A DNA stretch of 64,000 bases, taken from positions 82,286,559 to 82,350,558 of the forward strand of contig CM040117.1 of NCBI GenBank assembly GCA_022559845.1, in the 5' to 3' direction. Below the pieces are notes generated by a model that had not been told where the DNA came from, ran no database searches, and was given only the letters and a program-made list of their open reading frames with translations. The translations under genes were made by a program, and so were the position numbers. Position 1 is the stretch's first letter. Every line of letters begins with the position of its first letter. Source of the DNA: Amorphophallus konjac. Taxonomy: Eukaryota > Streptophyta > Magnoliopsida > Alismatales > Araceae. Of the stretch, positions 31,848 through 44,320 are shown piece after piece.

Positions 31848-34216
31848 TGATGGAGGCATCACCTACGACTCTCTCTGGCTCGGGTCATCGTCACACTCCG
31901 GAGTTGTGTGAGCTTGGGCATCACTCTATGTGGGCCCAATTATCCATTTTTAGCTTTCTATTTGAGTCATTTGATGTATTTTCCCTTTTATTTGAGTCAT
32001 TTCCCTAGGTCTTTGATTTATTTACCTAAGTTTGAGTGTTATTAGGTTGGTTAGTTGGTTAATGGGCCCAATTCATTGGGCTAGGCCCAAGGGCGCCCCC
32101 TACCCCCTTGGTTATTTGTCATTGTATCAAGAGTCGGGGACTTATTGTAAAATGTGGGTTGCCTATATATAGGACCCCATTCCCCCCATTTTATGTTAAT
32201 GAAAGTTGCCATTTTGTGAGTTCAAAATTCAAGTTTCTTGTGGAGAGAATCCATTAGTGGGGTGAGAATCCCTAGGGAGAGAATCCCACCCACCCCTCTC
32301 TTTCTCTTTCCCCCTTCCCCAAATTCAAATCCCACCTCTCTCCTCCACCTCATCCTCCACCCAAGCTTCCACCTCCACTACTTTTCCACTCCCCTAGGTG
32401 CCATCATTCCCCTCCCACCAAATCCCACCAAATATCTCCCCTCCCTAGGAGAATATTGTTCTTCCCAACACAATCCCACTCTCCCCAACACAATCCTCTC
32501 TCTTCCCCATGCAATCTTCCATCTCCCAAGAGAAGTTTGAATATTTTCCCTCCACTCTCTCCTCCCACAAGCCCTAGACCACCCCAAATAGGGAAACCAT
32601 CATCCCTCTTCCCCTCCCTCCTAGTCCCAAATTCGTAGCTCACTCTCTCACCACCTACTAGACCACCTCCCTGCCCCCATTCTCCCCCTCCCTCACCTTG
32701 GTTTGCCCCCTTCCATACCCCCTAACACCCAAGGGTTGCCTCCACACCCATCCACCCCCTTTCCCCTCCGATTTACCTCATCTCCCACCTCCCATCTCCA
32801 ACCTGCACTTCTCAGTTCGCAGGCACCAGAGTACCAGCATCTTGTAGATTCGGCCACGATGTCATCCTGACGTTTCTGGAAGCCAAAGTGGTACCATTGG
32901 AAGCGTCTCTCCGTCCTCTTCGCAACGGTAGTGGTCTCGTTCCATTCTGAGCTCGTGGCTGCCCAGATGATCTGATCTCCCCAGACTGCGCGCCTTCCTC
33001 CAGACTACCAACCGGAAGCGGTTTGCAGAGGCTCCCATGGCCATCATCTTGAAGATATGGAAGCAGGGTTTGGCTGAGATCTTCTACGATGAGTCTACTT
33101 CCTGAATCAAGAAGCGGCACCCTGTTCGGCATCCGGAGCTAAGAGTTCTCATTTTTATCCCCCGGCTGTGCTGTTCTGTCCACTCTGGGGCTGAACATAT
33201 CCCCGATCACTGTTCAGGCTGTTTCTGTCTACTCCGACCTCCTCTGGTGTCCCCGTGGATCTCTGTTCGAAGAGGACTCATCAACGAATCCAGCGACTCT
33301 AACCCCGCCTGAATCAGAGCTTAGGAGCGCCCGTGGTGACTTCTTCTTCCTGCTATAGTGGTACCGTAGCAGTCAGAATCAGAGAACAGAGGCCCTACCC
33401 ACAACCCTGCCCCGTATAACGTCGTCATCCAAAAATTTTCCCAAAAAGTGGACGTCCTCCTGGGTCAACTACAAAGGTTCTTCAACTAGTTTCATCAACA
33501 ACGGAGTCGGGGATAGGCCACAACGGCACCGACTTTGACTGCCTGTCCCCTGTTCCAGAGGGCGGACAGATCCGGCGACTTTCTTTCAATTAGCTCCTAG
33601 ATCGATCCTCCCCTCCCCGCCCGGCCGGCTTACAGCCCCTCCCTATGGGAGGTAGTGTTTGAATATATATGTGACTTCCCCTCCCCTCGTCCCCCCTTGC
33701 ATGGGGAGTAGTGTTATAATCCTTTAAACATGTTCAAGCTGCACCGACGCGGCGTGTGGGGAACCCACGCTTCCCCGCTCGCCCGCGTCTCTGAGCGGGA
33801 CCAGTTTCTTCAAACCGGTCGAGTAAGTGTTCCAACCCTTTCTTCCCTTAGTGCTTGTTGATTCAATATTAGTTCATAGCTTCGCTGGCCCGTGAGAGTA
33901 AGTGCTCGATCCGCAAGCTCCTCTGCTTCAAGAGATCACCGTGGGAGAGAGTGTGTAACCCATGCCCTCGACACAACGTCGGCTCTATTGAATTGGGCCT
34001 CCATACCCTTGGGAAAACCTTGGCTTGCTGGCCCTCTACCAGCAAGGGCCCAGCCCTCACAACCTCCACTCGGCATCACCGAGTTACCCTGGTTTGGGTG
34101 AGTGTCGGGTGAGTGGCCGCCGATATCGGTCCGTTTCAATTGCGAATTGTGCTTGCTTGATAAGGTCCAAGGTGCATCGGTCTTGTGACTATCACCCCCA
34201 AGGTGGTGTCACATCA
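31848..34216 (+). repeat. 5' LTR of C1
   Basis: 2,369 bases, TGATGGAGGC to TGTCACATCA. TATA box TATATATA at 32164-32171. After it comes a C-rich, purine-poor leader (32280-32800). A stem-loop, GACCAGTTT to AAACCGGTC, lies at 33799-33820. No gene inside. Confidence 0.95.
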
Positions 34217-34218
34217 AT

Positions 34219-34230
34219 TGGTATCAGAGC
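34219..34230 (+). promoter_or_regulatory. Primer binding site of C1
   Basis: TGGTATCAGAGC, complementary to initiator methionine tRNA, two bases past the 5' LTR. Confidence 0.94.
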
Positions 34231-34314
34231 AAGTTTAGACTTGTCTCTATCAAGCCTAAGTCCTAGGACCATTACATTGAGTCAACCATCCATCTAGTAT
34301 TTCCCCTCCCTTGC

Positions 34315-35650
34315 ATGTCCACCCGTAGTGGAGCCATGTATCGACCCGATCCATCCTCTTCGGTTCCCCCCGTGGATCCCAATCCCCAACTCAATCAAGA
34401 TGCCCGTAGGGAGGAACCCCAAGGTCAAATGGACCGGGTGGATGCCACCCTTGCCACCATCCTTGCCCAACTAGAGTCCCTTTCCACTCGCTTGCTCGGC
34501 TAGAAGAGCATGAGCCCCACCCAAGGAACAATGGTCCAAGAGCCCACCCTCCACATGCTGAAATTGATAGGGAGGATAGGTATGTTGACCCCTACCATGA
34601 CTATGAGAGGCCTCGCCACCACCAACCTAATGAAATACGTCCACGGGATGACCACCCAAGGAACAATAGTCCAAGAGCCCACCCTCCACATGCTGAAATT
34701 GATAGGGAGGATAGGAATGTTGACCCCTACCATGACTATGAGAGACATCGCCACCACCAACATAATGAAAGGCGTCCACGGGATGACCCGGATGACCCCC
34801 TCTTAAGGATGATCAAGGTAGAAGCCCCAAACTTTGACGGTTCCCATGAACCAAGTGCCTACTTAGAATGGGAGACCGCCATGGACCAATACTTTGAATG
34901 GTACCCTATGTCGACCCAAGGAGAGTGAGGTTGGCCAAGATGCACCTCACCAAATTAGCCAAGACTTATTGGCTAAACCAAGAGGGGTTAAGGAGGGTTA
35001 GGCGGGAAGAGCCTATTGACACTTGGAAAGGTATGAAGAACCAACTTAGAAGCAAGTACCTACCCCTATCCTACCACCAAATGCTCTTAGATGAGTGGCA
35101 AAGTCTCATCTAAGAAGGGAAGACCGTGGTTGAATACATTGAGAAATTTGACTCCTATCTTTTGAAGTGTGGAGTTCATGAGGACCCGGCCGTCACCTTA
35201 TCCCGATTTAGGAATGGGCTCCAAAACCACATCAAGAGGGAACTTTTCATGAGAGATGTCGACAACCTTGAACAAGCCTACCAAATAGCTCGGGATGTTG
35301 AGCGATTCTCTAGAATCCCTAGGTTTGCCCCTCCCGACCGACCGACCCCAAAAGCATGGGGCCCCGAACCACCCCGCCCCCCCTATGAAGGCCCCTAGCC
35401 CAAGTGGGAATGCCCCATTACGGCCTTACTATCCCCCTCCCACCACCACTCCAAACAAGGCCACCCCTAGCCACCCTCCTCCACGGAGGGAAGAGAGTTC
35501 CAAAGGCCCAAATGTAGGAGGGACCACCCCGGGTAGTGGGCGCCAACAATGCTATAGATGTCAAGGATTTGGACACTTAGCGGGGCAATGCCCATCTAGA
35601 GGGTTGCCTAGTTTGCTAGTTGAAGAGACTCCCCCACCCCAAGGGGAACT
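34315..35650 (+). pseudogene. C1 gag
   Basis: Starts at ATG 34315 (MSTRSGAMYRPD). A frameshift near 34490 leads to TAG 34501-34503, and the homologous frame continues through a tandem duplication (separate entry) to the capsid domain (VEAPNFDG, YLEWE, near 34820). Another shift occurs near 34900, with TAA at 35111-35113 and TAG at 35396-35398. A CCHC knuckle, CYRCQGFGHLAGQC, lies near 35550. The product would package element RNA, but this copy cannot make it. Confidence 0.85.
34518..34787 (+). repeat. 135-bp in-frame tandem duplication in C1 gag
   Basis: Copies 34518-34652 and 34653-34787 are nearly identical, each starting CACCCAAGGAACAAT. 135 bases equal 45 codons, so the gag frame is kept. 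The encoded block is rich in His, Arg, Asp and Pro (PRDD, HDYER). Confidence 0.93.
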
Positions 35651-38600
35651 TGAGAGCACGATTGAGGTCCATGAAGCCTCACTAGATTGGGAGGAAGAGT
35701 ACGAGACCCAATACCATGAGTCGGGTCTAGACCACACCATGACATCCACCGACTCCCATCTAGGAGTGATTAGATGTACCCTCACCAAACCCCAAGAGGA
35801 GGACTGGCGTCGAACCTCAATCTTTCACACCTTTGTTAAGATAGGGGGTCATGTGAGAAAAGTGATCTTAGATAATGGGAGTTGTGTCAATGCCGTGTCC
35901 CCCGACACCGTTAAGCTCCGAGGGCTTGCTATCACTCCCCACCCAAGTCCATACCGGGTCTCATGGATCAACAATAATTCCATCCCGGTCGACACTCGCT
36001 GCTTGTACCCCTCACCTTCTCTTCCTACCATGGCCAAATATGGTGCGATGTTATCCCCATGGAAGTAGGTAGCATCCTACTAGGGAGACCTTGGCTTTAT
36101 GATGTGGATGCCACCATCTTGGGTAGGACCAACACATGCACCTTTGAGCATGAGGGAAAGACTATCCATCTTAATCCCTCCCCGTCACGTCCCATGCCCA
36201 AGAGGGACACACTCCCTCAAGGACATCACCCCACCACACCACAAGTCTCGGGGAACTCCACCCCTCCTACACAATCACTTACCCAAAACCCCAACCAAGG
36301 TGAGCCTTCGGGGTTGACCAAGGGTCTTCATCTCATCACCAAAAGAGAGCTTGAGGAGGAGATAGCTCAAGGGACACCTTTATGTGCGGTGATCATTTGC
36401 CTAGGAGAGCCCACTCCCTCCAACCCCCATCCCATAGAAGTCCGGCATCTTCTAGAAGAATATCATGATGTGTTCCCGGAGGAGCTCCCGGACCAACTCC
36501 CTCCCATTCGTGATATACAACACGCAATTGATCTAGTTCCGAGAGCCACCCTTCCAAACCTTCCTCAAAATCTCCTCAACCCTACGGAATATGCCAAACT
36601 TAGGAGGCAAATAAAGAAACTCATTAGGAAGGGCTTCATCCACATTAGCAAAAGTCCATGTGCCGTCCCGGCCCTCCTCACCCCTAAGAAGGATGGATCA
36701 TGGCGGATGTGTGTGGATAGTCGGGCCATTAATAAAATCACCATCAAGTATAGGTTCCCCATCCCTAGGCTTGATGACATGCTTGACATGCTATCTGGAG
36801 CCACTATTTTCTCCAAGATCGACCTCAAGAGTGGCTACCACCAAGTTAGGATTAGGCCTCGAGATGAGTGGAAAATGGCCTTCATGACCAAAGATGGCCT
36901 TTATGAATGGCTAGTCATGCCTTTTGGACTCTCAAATGCCCCAAGTACTTTTATGCGGCTCATGACGGAGGTCCTTAGGCCTTTCATTGGGATATTTCTT
37001 GTGGTCTACTTTGATGACATTCTCATGTATAGTCAATCCCAAGAGGCCCACCTTGACCACCTTAGGCAAGTTTGCACCGTCCTCCGACATAAGAGTCTAT
37101 TTGCCAACCTAGGAAAGTGTCACTTCATGACCACATCCATCACCTTCCTAGGATTTGTGGTGTCTACCAAGGGTGTCTCCATGGATCCCGAGAAGGTCCA
37201 AGCTATTCTTGATTGGCCGGAACTCCACACCCTTCATGAGATCCGAAGCTTCCACGGGTTGGCCACATTCTATAGGAGGTTTATCCGGGGATTTAGCACC
37301 ATCACTACCCCTATCACTGATTGTCCCAAAAATGGGACATTTTTGTGGACCAAACCAGCCTCCAAAGCCTTCCAAGAGCTTAAGGAGAAGATGACCCAAG
37401 CCCCGGTCCTATGCCTACCCGATTTCTCTAAAGTCTTCGAAGTCACATGTGATGCATCCGGGATAGGAATAGGAGGGATCCTTAGCCAAGAAGGGCACCC
37501 AGTGGCCTTCTTCAGTGAGAAGCTATGTGATGCTAGGATGAGGTACTCCACTTATGACAAGGAGTTCTATGCTGTGGTTCAGTCCCTCCGACATTGGAGG
37601 CACTACTTGTTGCCCAAAGAATTTGTCATCTTTTCCGACCATGAGGCCCTAAAATACCTCAACTCCCAGCAAAAGTTGAATGCCCGACATGCCCGCTAGG
37701 TTGAGTACATCCAATCCTACACATTTGTAATCAAACACAAGGCAAGAAGTGAGAACCGCGCAGCAGATGCACTCAGGAGGAGGGTCTATTTGTTGTCCAC
37801 TATCCAAGTGGAGGTTACCGGATTTGAGAGGCTCAAGGATGAGTACCCTTGCTGCCCCAACTTTGGGCACATCTATACCACCTTGACTACCCATTCTAGT
37901 AGAGAACATGAGGGTTTTATCTTGGAGGATGGGTTCCTCTTCAAGGGGCCAAAGCTTTGCATACCATGGACCTCACTCCGTGACTTCTTGGTTTGGGAGT
38001 TACATGTCGGGGGACTAGACGGTCATTTTGGGGTTCATAAAACCATCGCTCTAGTTGAGGGTCAATTCTTTTGGCCAAGTCTCAAGAGAGACGTAGCCAA
38101 GATAGTGGGCCAATGTCATACATGTGCTTCAGCCAAACAGGTGAAGCAAAACACCGGCCTTTATACCCCTCTCCCCATCCCCAATCGTCCGTGGCAAGAC
38201 TTAAGCATGGACTTTGTATTAGGCCTACCCAGGACCCAAAGGAAACATGATTCGATCTTTGTAGTAGTGGATAGATTCTCCAAGATGGCCCACTTCATCC
38301 CATGCTCTAAAACCTCCGATGCCTCCTGAGTGGCCCGATTATTCTTTGATGAGGTTGTTCGCCTCCATGGGTTACCCAAGACCATAGTCTCCGATAGGGA
38401 TGTCAAGTTCACCAGCTATTTTTGGAAGACATTTGGCACTTGATGGGTACCCTCCTTAAATTCTGCACGGCCTACCACCCTCAAACTGATGGCCAAACCG
38501 AAGTTGTCAATCGGAGTCTAGGGAACCTCCTTAGGTGTCTTGTTGAAGATCATCTAGGGAATTGGGATCTCATTCTACCTCAGGCTGAATTTGCATACAA

Positions 38601-39326
38601 CGACTCTATTAACAAGTCCATAGGGATGAGTCCATTCGAGGCTGTACATAGGTACAAGCCAAGGAAACCCTCTGACCTCATTCCCATTCCCCAGTATGCT
38701 AGAGTGTCTATTTCAGCTGAGTCATTTACCCAACACATTAGGGAGTTGCATGAAGAAATTTGCAAGCACATCAGCAAGAAGAATGAGACTTATAAGAGGC
38801 AGGCTGACTCTCATCGGCGCCACCAAGAATTCCATGTGGGCAACTTTGTGATGGTAAGGACGGAGAGGCTCTCCCTCTGAGCCACCTCCAAATTGAGGCC
38901 TCGTGGGGCTAGTCCGTTCCAAGTCTTGAGGCGCATTAGCACTAACGCCTATGAGATAGATCTTCCCGAGGAGTACGGAGTGAGCCCCACATTCAATGTG
39001 GCCGACCTAGTTCCATATAGGGGTCCCACGGTGGTGCCTAGTGAGGATATTGAGCCTACTTCCCCGATTGAGAGAGCACCCACCCGTGAGGAGAGTCCAC
39101 TAGCCCCGAGAGCCCAGCGTGAGCGAATTTAACGAATATTGGATGAACAGGTCACTGCCACCAGGAGCAAGGTGTACGAGCGCTATCTCGTATGGAGAAA
39201 GGATCGACCTCCTTCGGAGGATTCGTGGGTGAGTCGAGAAGATCTCCAACGGCTAGATCCCAACCTTCTTGAGCAGTACCACAGCACGATGGACCCCTAC
39301 TCGATGGAGTCGAGCTCTTCATAGCC
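35651..39326 (+). pseudogene. C1 pol: protease, RT, RNase H, integrase, chromodomain
   Basis: The protease has ILDNGSCVNAVS near 35865. A frameshift near 36060 precedes [11 protein letters not shown] ([15 protein letters not shown] near 36690, [22 protein letters not shown] near 37010) and RNase H ([21 protein letters not shown]) share a frame until TAG 37697-37699, where relatives have Trp. Integrase follows (HFGVHKTIALVEG, MDFVLGLP, SDRDVKF, QTEVVNRSL), broken by TGA 38327-38329, a shift near 38430, and TGA 38878-38880. The GPF-type module is PRGASPFQVLRR. TAA 39130-39132 precedes the chromodomain (YERYLVWRKDRP), which ends at 39324. In all, four or five stops and two or more shifts. Confidence 0.9.
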
Positions 39327-39335
39327 CAGGGGATT
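39323..39335 (+). promoter_or_regulatory. Probable polypurine tract of C1
   Basis: AGCCCAGGGGATT directly before the 3' LTR. It is only partly purine, so the tract may be degraded. Position is the main evidence. Confidence 0.5.
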
Positions 39336-41669
39336 TGATGGAGGCATCACCTACGACTCTCTCTGGCTCGGGTCGTAGTCACACTTCGGAGTTGTGTGAG
39401 CTTGGGCATCACTCTATGTGGGCCCAATTATCCATTTTTTGCTTTCTATTTGAGTCATTTTATGTATTTTCCCTTTTATTTGAGTCATTTCCCTAGGTCT
39501 TTGATTTATTTACCTAAGTTTGAGTGTTATTAGGTTGGTTAGTTGGTTAATGGGCCCAATTCATTGGGCTAGGCCCAAGGGCGCCCCCTACCCCCTTGGT
39601 TATTTGTCATTGTATCAAGAGTCGAGGACTTATTGTAAAATGTGGATTGCCTATATATAGGACCCCATTCTCCCCATTTTATGTTAATGAAAGTTGCCAT
39701 TTTGTGAGTTCAAAATTCAAATTTCTTGTGGAGAGAATCCATTAGTGGGGTGAGAATCCCTAGGGAGAGAATCCCACCCACCCCTCTCTCTCTCTTTCTC
39801 CCTTCCCCAAATTCAAATCCCACCTCTCTCCTTCACCTCATCCTCCACCCAAGCTTCCACCTCCACAACTTTTCCACTCCCCTAGGTGCCATCATTCCCC
39901 TCCCACCAAATCCCATTAAATATCTCCCCACCCTAGGAGAATATTGTTCTTCCCAACACAATCCCACTCTCCCCAACACAATCCTCTCTCTTCCCCATGC
40001 AATCTTCCATCTCCCAAGAGAAGTTTGAATATTTTCCCCTCCATTCTCTCCTCCCACAAGCCCTAGACCACCCCAAATAGGGAAACCATCATCCCTCTTC
40101 CCCTCCCTCCTAGTCCCAAATTCGTAGCTCGCTCTCTCACCACATACTAGACCACATCCCTACCCCCATTCTCCCCCTCCCTCACCTTGGTTTGCCCCCT
40201 TCCATACCCCCTAACACCCAAGGGTTGCCTCCACACCCATCCACCCCCTTTCCCCTCCCATTTACCTCATCTCCCACCTCCCATCGCCAACCTGCACTTC
40301 TCAGTTCGCAGGCACCATAGTACCAGCATCTTGTAGATTCAGCCACAACATCATCCCGGCGTCCCTTGAAGCCCAAGTGGTACCGTTGGAAGCGTCTCTC
40401 CATCCTCTTCGCAACGGCAGTGGTCTCGTTCCATTTTGAGCTCGTGGCTGCCCAGATGATCTGATCTCCCCAGACTGCGCGCCTTCCTCTAGACTACCAA
40501 CCTGAAGTGGTTTGCAGAGGCTCCCACAGCCATCATCTTAAAGATCTGGAAGCGGGGCTTGGCTGAGATCTTCTACGACGAGTCTACTTCCTGAATCAAG
40601 AAGCGGCACCCCGTTCGGCATCTGGAGCTAAGAGTTCTCATATTTCTCCTTCGGCTGCGCTGTTCTGTCCACTCTGGGACTGAACATACCTCCGATCACT
40701 GTTTGGGCTGTTTCTATCTACTCCGACCTCCTCTGGTGTCCTCGTAGATCTCCGTTCGAAGAGGACTCATCAACGAATCCAGTGACTCTGGCTCCGCCTG
40801 AATCAGAGCTCAGGAGCGCCCGTGGTGACTTCTTCTTTCTGCTGTAGTGGTACCATAGTAGTCAGAATCAGAGAACAGAGGCTCTGCTCATGACCCTGCC
40901 CCATCTAACGTCGTCATCCAAAATTTTTCCCAAAAAGTGTACGTCCTCCTGGGTCAACTACGAAGGTTCTCCAACTAGTTTCATCGATGCCTGTCCCCTG
41001 TTCCAGAGGGCGGATAGATCCGACGACTTTCTTTCAATTAGCTCCTAGATCGATCCTCCCCTCCCCGCCCGGCCGGCTTACAGCCCCTCCCTGTGGGAGG
41101 TAGTGTTTGAATGTATATGTGACTTCCCATCCCCTTGTCCCCCCCTTGCATGGGGAGTAGTTTTGTAATCGTTTAAACAAGTTCAAGCTACACCGGCGTG
41201 GCGTGTGGGGAATCCACGCTTCCCCGGTCGCCCACGTCTCCGAGCGGGACCGGTTTCTTCAAACCGATCGAGTAAGTGTTCCAACCCTTGCTTCCCCTAG
41301 TGCTTGTTCTTTCAATATTAGTTCGTAGCTTCGCTGGCTCGTGAGAGTGAGTGCTCGATCCGCAAGCTCCTCTGCTTCAAGAGATCACCGTGGGAGAGAG
41401 TGTGTAACCCGTGCCCTCGGCATAATGTCGGCTCCATTGAATTGGGCCTCCATACCCTTGGGAAAACCCTTGGCCTTGCTAGCCCTCTACCAGCAAGGGC
41501 CCAGCCCTCACAACCTCCACTCGGTATCACCAAGTTACCTCGGGACTTGGGTGAGTGTCGGGTGAGTGGCCGCCGATATTGGTCCGTTTCAATTGTGAAT
41601 TGTGCTTCCTTGATAAGGTCCAAGGTGCATCGGTCTTGTGACTATCACCCCCAAGGTGGTGTCACATCA
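39336..41669 (+). repeat. 3' LTR of C1
   Basis: 2,334 bases, matches 31848-34216 throughout. TATA box at 39652-39659. The stem-loop GACCGGTTT to AAACCGATC lies at 41248-41269. Followed by the TTCAA target duplication. Confidence 0.95.
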
Positions 41670-42727
41670 TTCAAAGTGGAAGCTCTGCGCATCTCCCACC
41701 TGGATGTGGCCTCCACCATCATCGCACTGACCGGAGGCACTCGCGATGAAAATCTCCGGCGAGAGTTGGTGCTCCACCGTCCCTCCTCCCTCGCCGATCT
41801 TGTGACCTTAGCTCTGCGTCATGCGGAGTGCGAAGAGGTCCTCAATGCCTGCCGAGATCTTGCAAGCTCGGGGCGAGAGGGGGAGAAAAAGAGGTCATCT
41901 GACCAATCTTCAGGGCGGGGGAAGAGGAGGAACCAAGAGGGCGACCGAAAGGTACCCCCGCGTAAGTTCGAGCGCTATACTCCTCTTTCTGCCCCCGTCT
42001 ACCAAATTTATCAAGAAATAAAGGACTCAGGACTACTCCGCCGTCCCGAGCCGATGAAGGCCGACCCCAAGCATCGGAGTCACCAGAAACACTGCCAGTT
42101 CCACGATGATCATGGCCACCACACGTGAGATTGCCACCATCTCAAGGACGAGATCGAAAGTCTCATCCGCCAGGGCACCTCTCCAAGTACCTGGCCGAGC
42201 AGAGGGAAGACGGTGGAAATACTCCTGAAGAAATTGACAATCACCCCTGAGGTGTCCACGTAAACGTCATCTCAGGTGGATCGGCCCCGGGCGGAGATAC
42301 CAGCAGAGGGAGAAAGCGTCATGCCAAGTGAGCCAGCCGAGCTTCCGAGCCGCCCAAAGCTCCTCCCCTTGTGACCGACCAGTAGTTCTTGGTCTTCTCG
42401 GACCAGGACCTTGAAGGAGTGGTCACCCCGCGTGATGACGCCCTTGTTTCATCGTCCACGATAAACCATTATAACATGGACCGGATCTTAGTGGATAATG
42501 GTAGTGCCCCCGACATTTTATCATTCGAGTGTTTTCTAAAGATGGGTGAAAACCCATCAAAACTACGTCTGATCCGAACCCCCCTCTGTGGGTTCAATGG
42601 CCAGGTGACCTATCCCGAGGGTGCCCTAAGCCTACCTGTTACCCTCGGTACCCCGCCCAAAGTCGTAACCTTTATGACAAACCTTGTAGTGTCAAGGAGA
42701 TATCGGCCTATAATGCTATTTTCGGCC
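41670..42727 (+). pseudogene. Element T gag, second part, and protease
   Basis: Continues T gag after C1: FKVEALRISHLD, then EECEEVLNACRD-like charged sequence and a knuckle-like CQFHDDHGHHT at 42093-42130, closed by TGA 42126-42128. A noncoding-looking, damaged stretch (42130-42388) still shows HLKDEIESLIRQG. Protease follows in frame from 42389 with ILVDNGSAPDIL near 42490. It breaks off in the sequence before the LGR motif at 42727, where Sirevirus B was inserted. DNGS is an active-site variant common in plant Gypsy proteases. Confidence 0.82.
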
Positions 42728-42998
42728 TGTTGAGTCTCTCCAAGTGATTTTGATGATAATAAAACCCTGGACTTAATTTTCGTCTCGTGCCGTGTCAAAG
42801 TGATCAAGAGCAAGCTTTGAATGTGTTTAAGGCCATTTTGTGTAATGACAAATTGCTCAAATGTGTTGAGCCTTCCAAATGCATAAACATAGTTAAATCA
42901 AACCCCAAATGAAAGGATTATATGATGACATGAGGCTCTTGTCATATGGATATGTCTCATTGGGCTAACAATCTATTTTTGCAGGTTTTCCAGAGTTC

Positions 42999-43314
42999 GG
43001 TCGACCTTTCGACATTATTCGGTCGACCTATTTTTCCAGAGAATCAGAACTCTGTAAAAGTTACAGAGTTCGGTCGACCTATTGAGCATACCGGTCGACC
43101 GAAATTGCCAGAGATAAATTTACAGGTTTCTAAGAGTTCGGTCGACGCCCAGAGAATTAGGTCGACCGAACCCCTCGAGGCAACAAATGTTGACTTGTGT
43201 TCTTGAACGAGGGAAGCCCTTCTCTTTGATTTTTTAATCCCAAAGCCACCAGACATGCCATGATTTGTGGATCTAGTTCCTGACTTGTCCCTTGACCATT
43301 CAAGTGTTATAAAA
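42999..43314 (+). promoter_or_regulatory. GGTCGACC palindrome cluster and TATA box of the Sirevirus B LTR
   Basis: Palindromic GGTCGACC at 42999-43006, 43021-43028, 43072-43079, 43093-43100 and 43160-43167, and GGTCGACG at 43140-43147. Several are extended to TTCGGTCGACC. TATAAAA follows at 43308-43314. Spacing and position fit a U3 enhancer plus promoter. The 3' LTR keeps only one intact box. Confidence 0.75.
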
Positions 43315-43638
43315 ACATCTCTTTTGGAAAAGAAACCCTAATCAACTCAAGGGAGATCAAGGGAGGCTACAAGAAGAGAAGGAGTGTTGCTGCAACACCT
43401 CCGTGAACAGTGTTTCGTCCAGGAGATTCCTCATCCATCTTCAACTTCTGCAAGATCCTTTGGAGCCATTCAAGTGGAAATCAAGAGGAGATACAAGCTT
43501 CATCCAAGATCAGCATCATCTATTCAGGGGGAGCTTAAATCAGATTTTCTTTTGTGTTCTTCTTCAAAAATTCTTGAGCTTCAAGTGCTTTGTGTTTGTA
43601 ATCTCTAAACATCTGTGAGTGTGTGGATCTACCCAGAT

Positions 43639-43640
<2 letters not shown>

Positions 43641-43684
<44 letters not shown>
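43641..43684 (+). repeat. (TG)22 microsatellite
   Basis: Pure TG run after GATCTACCCAGATCC in the 5' LTR. The partner in the 3' LTR is 52987-53015, with about 14 units. Confidence 0.97.
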
Positions 43685-43685
<1 letters not shown>

Positions 43686-44258
43686 CTTTTCTTCATTTCT
43701 GTGTGGTTCGTGCTTGTGCATCTTCGTGAGAGTTCCTAACTCTTCACGAGTGTGTGTGTGTGTGCTTTGATCTTGTAATCCTTTACAAGATAGTGTGTGA
43801 ATCCTCACAGACTTGAGGGGTGGACGTAGGTTGCCGTTGTTGCATCTGAACCACCTAAAAATCATTGTCTCTTGTGTGGTTTGATCCCTTTCTTCTATCT
43901 CCATTCCGTGCAAGCACACGCGTAGATTAAATCTTTTTATCTCTTGATCTAGATCTACCATAACTTATCATTTTCACATTAGATCTCTGGTATATCAAAA
44001 GGTGGGTTCGGATTGACAAGACTAACCTTGTCAGGAAGATAACACTTTGTGTGAGTTGAATCCTCGGATTTACACGTCCGCTATAGCACCAAGGATTCGG
44101 TGTGTGTGATATATTTTGTTAGATCTAATAGTTTCTATAATAGATCTGAACCTCCTTGCTGCTTTCTTCACATTTGTTTAATAGGCTAAGGTTTTATTAA
44201 AATTTGTAATCACTCAATTCACCCCCCTCTTGGATGTCATTGATCGCGGGACTTCAAT

Positions 44259-44270
44259 TGGTATCAGAGC
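44259..44270 (+). promoter_or_regulatory. Primer binding site of Sirevirus B
   Basis: TGGTATCAGAGC, two bases after the 5' LTR; complementary to initiator methionine tRNA. Confidence 0.94.
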
Positions 44271-44320
44271 TAAGGCTCAGATTTTTCAGATCTAACGATC
44301 TAGAGTCAGATCCAGATCAA

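Larger units (their letters stand above)
31848..41669 (+). mobile_element. Chromovirus C1, complete Ty3/Gypsy retrotransposon
   Basis: Complete element of 9.8 kb, flanked by exact 5-bp repeats TTCAA (31843-31847 and 41670-41674). 5' LTR 31848-34216, primer site 34219, gag, protease, RT, RNase H, integrase, chromodomain, 3' LTR 39336-41669. LTRs begin TGATG and end CATCA. In the first 150 bases I count about five differences between the LTRs, so it is moderately old. It lies inside gag of element T. The protein is close to L1. The RT and RNase H look like the CRM/Galadriel side of the chromoviruses, but the clade is not settled. Confidence 0.94.
42728..44256 (+). repeat. 5' LTR of Sirevirus B
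   Basis: 1,529 bases, TGTTGAGTCTCTCC to GGGACTTCA. It carries six palindromic boxes (42999-43167), a TATA box (43308-43314), a CAGGGGGAGC tract (43525) and a TG microsatellite (43641-43684). No gene inside. Confidence 0.95.

Noticed and set aside
32238..32643. Pro-rich plus and Gly-rich minus frames repeated near 39726-40057
   Set aside because: They lie in the C-rich leader of the C1 LTRs, so both copies are simply the two LTRs.
34510..34806. 98-codon frame with repeated TMTMRG-like segments
   Set aside because: Shadow of the gag frame through the 135-base duplication; the homologous gag frame is a different one.
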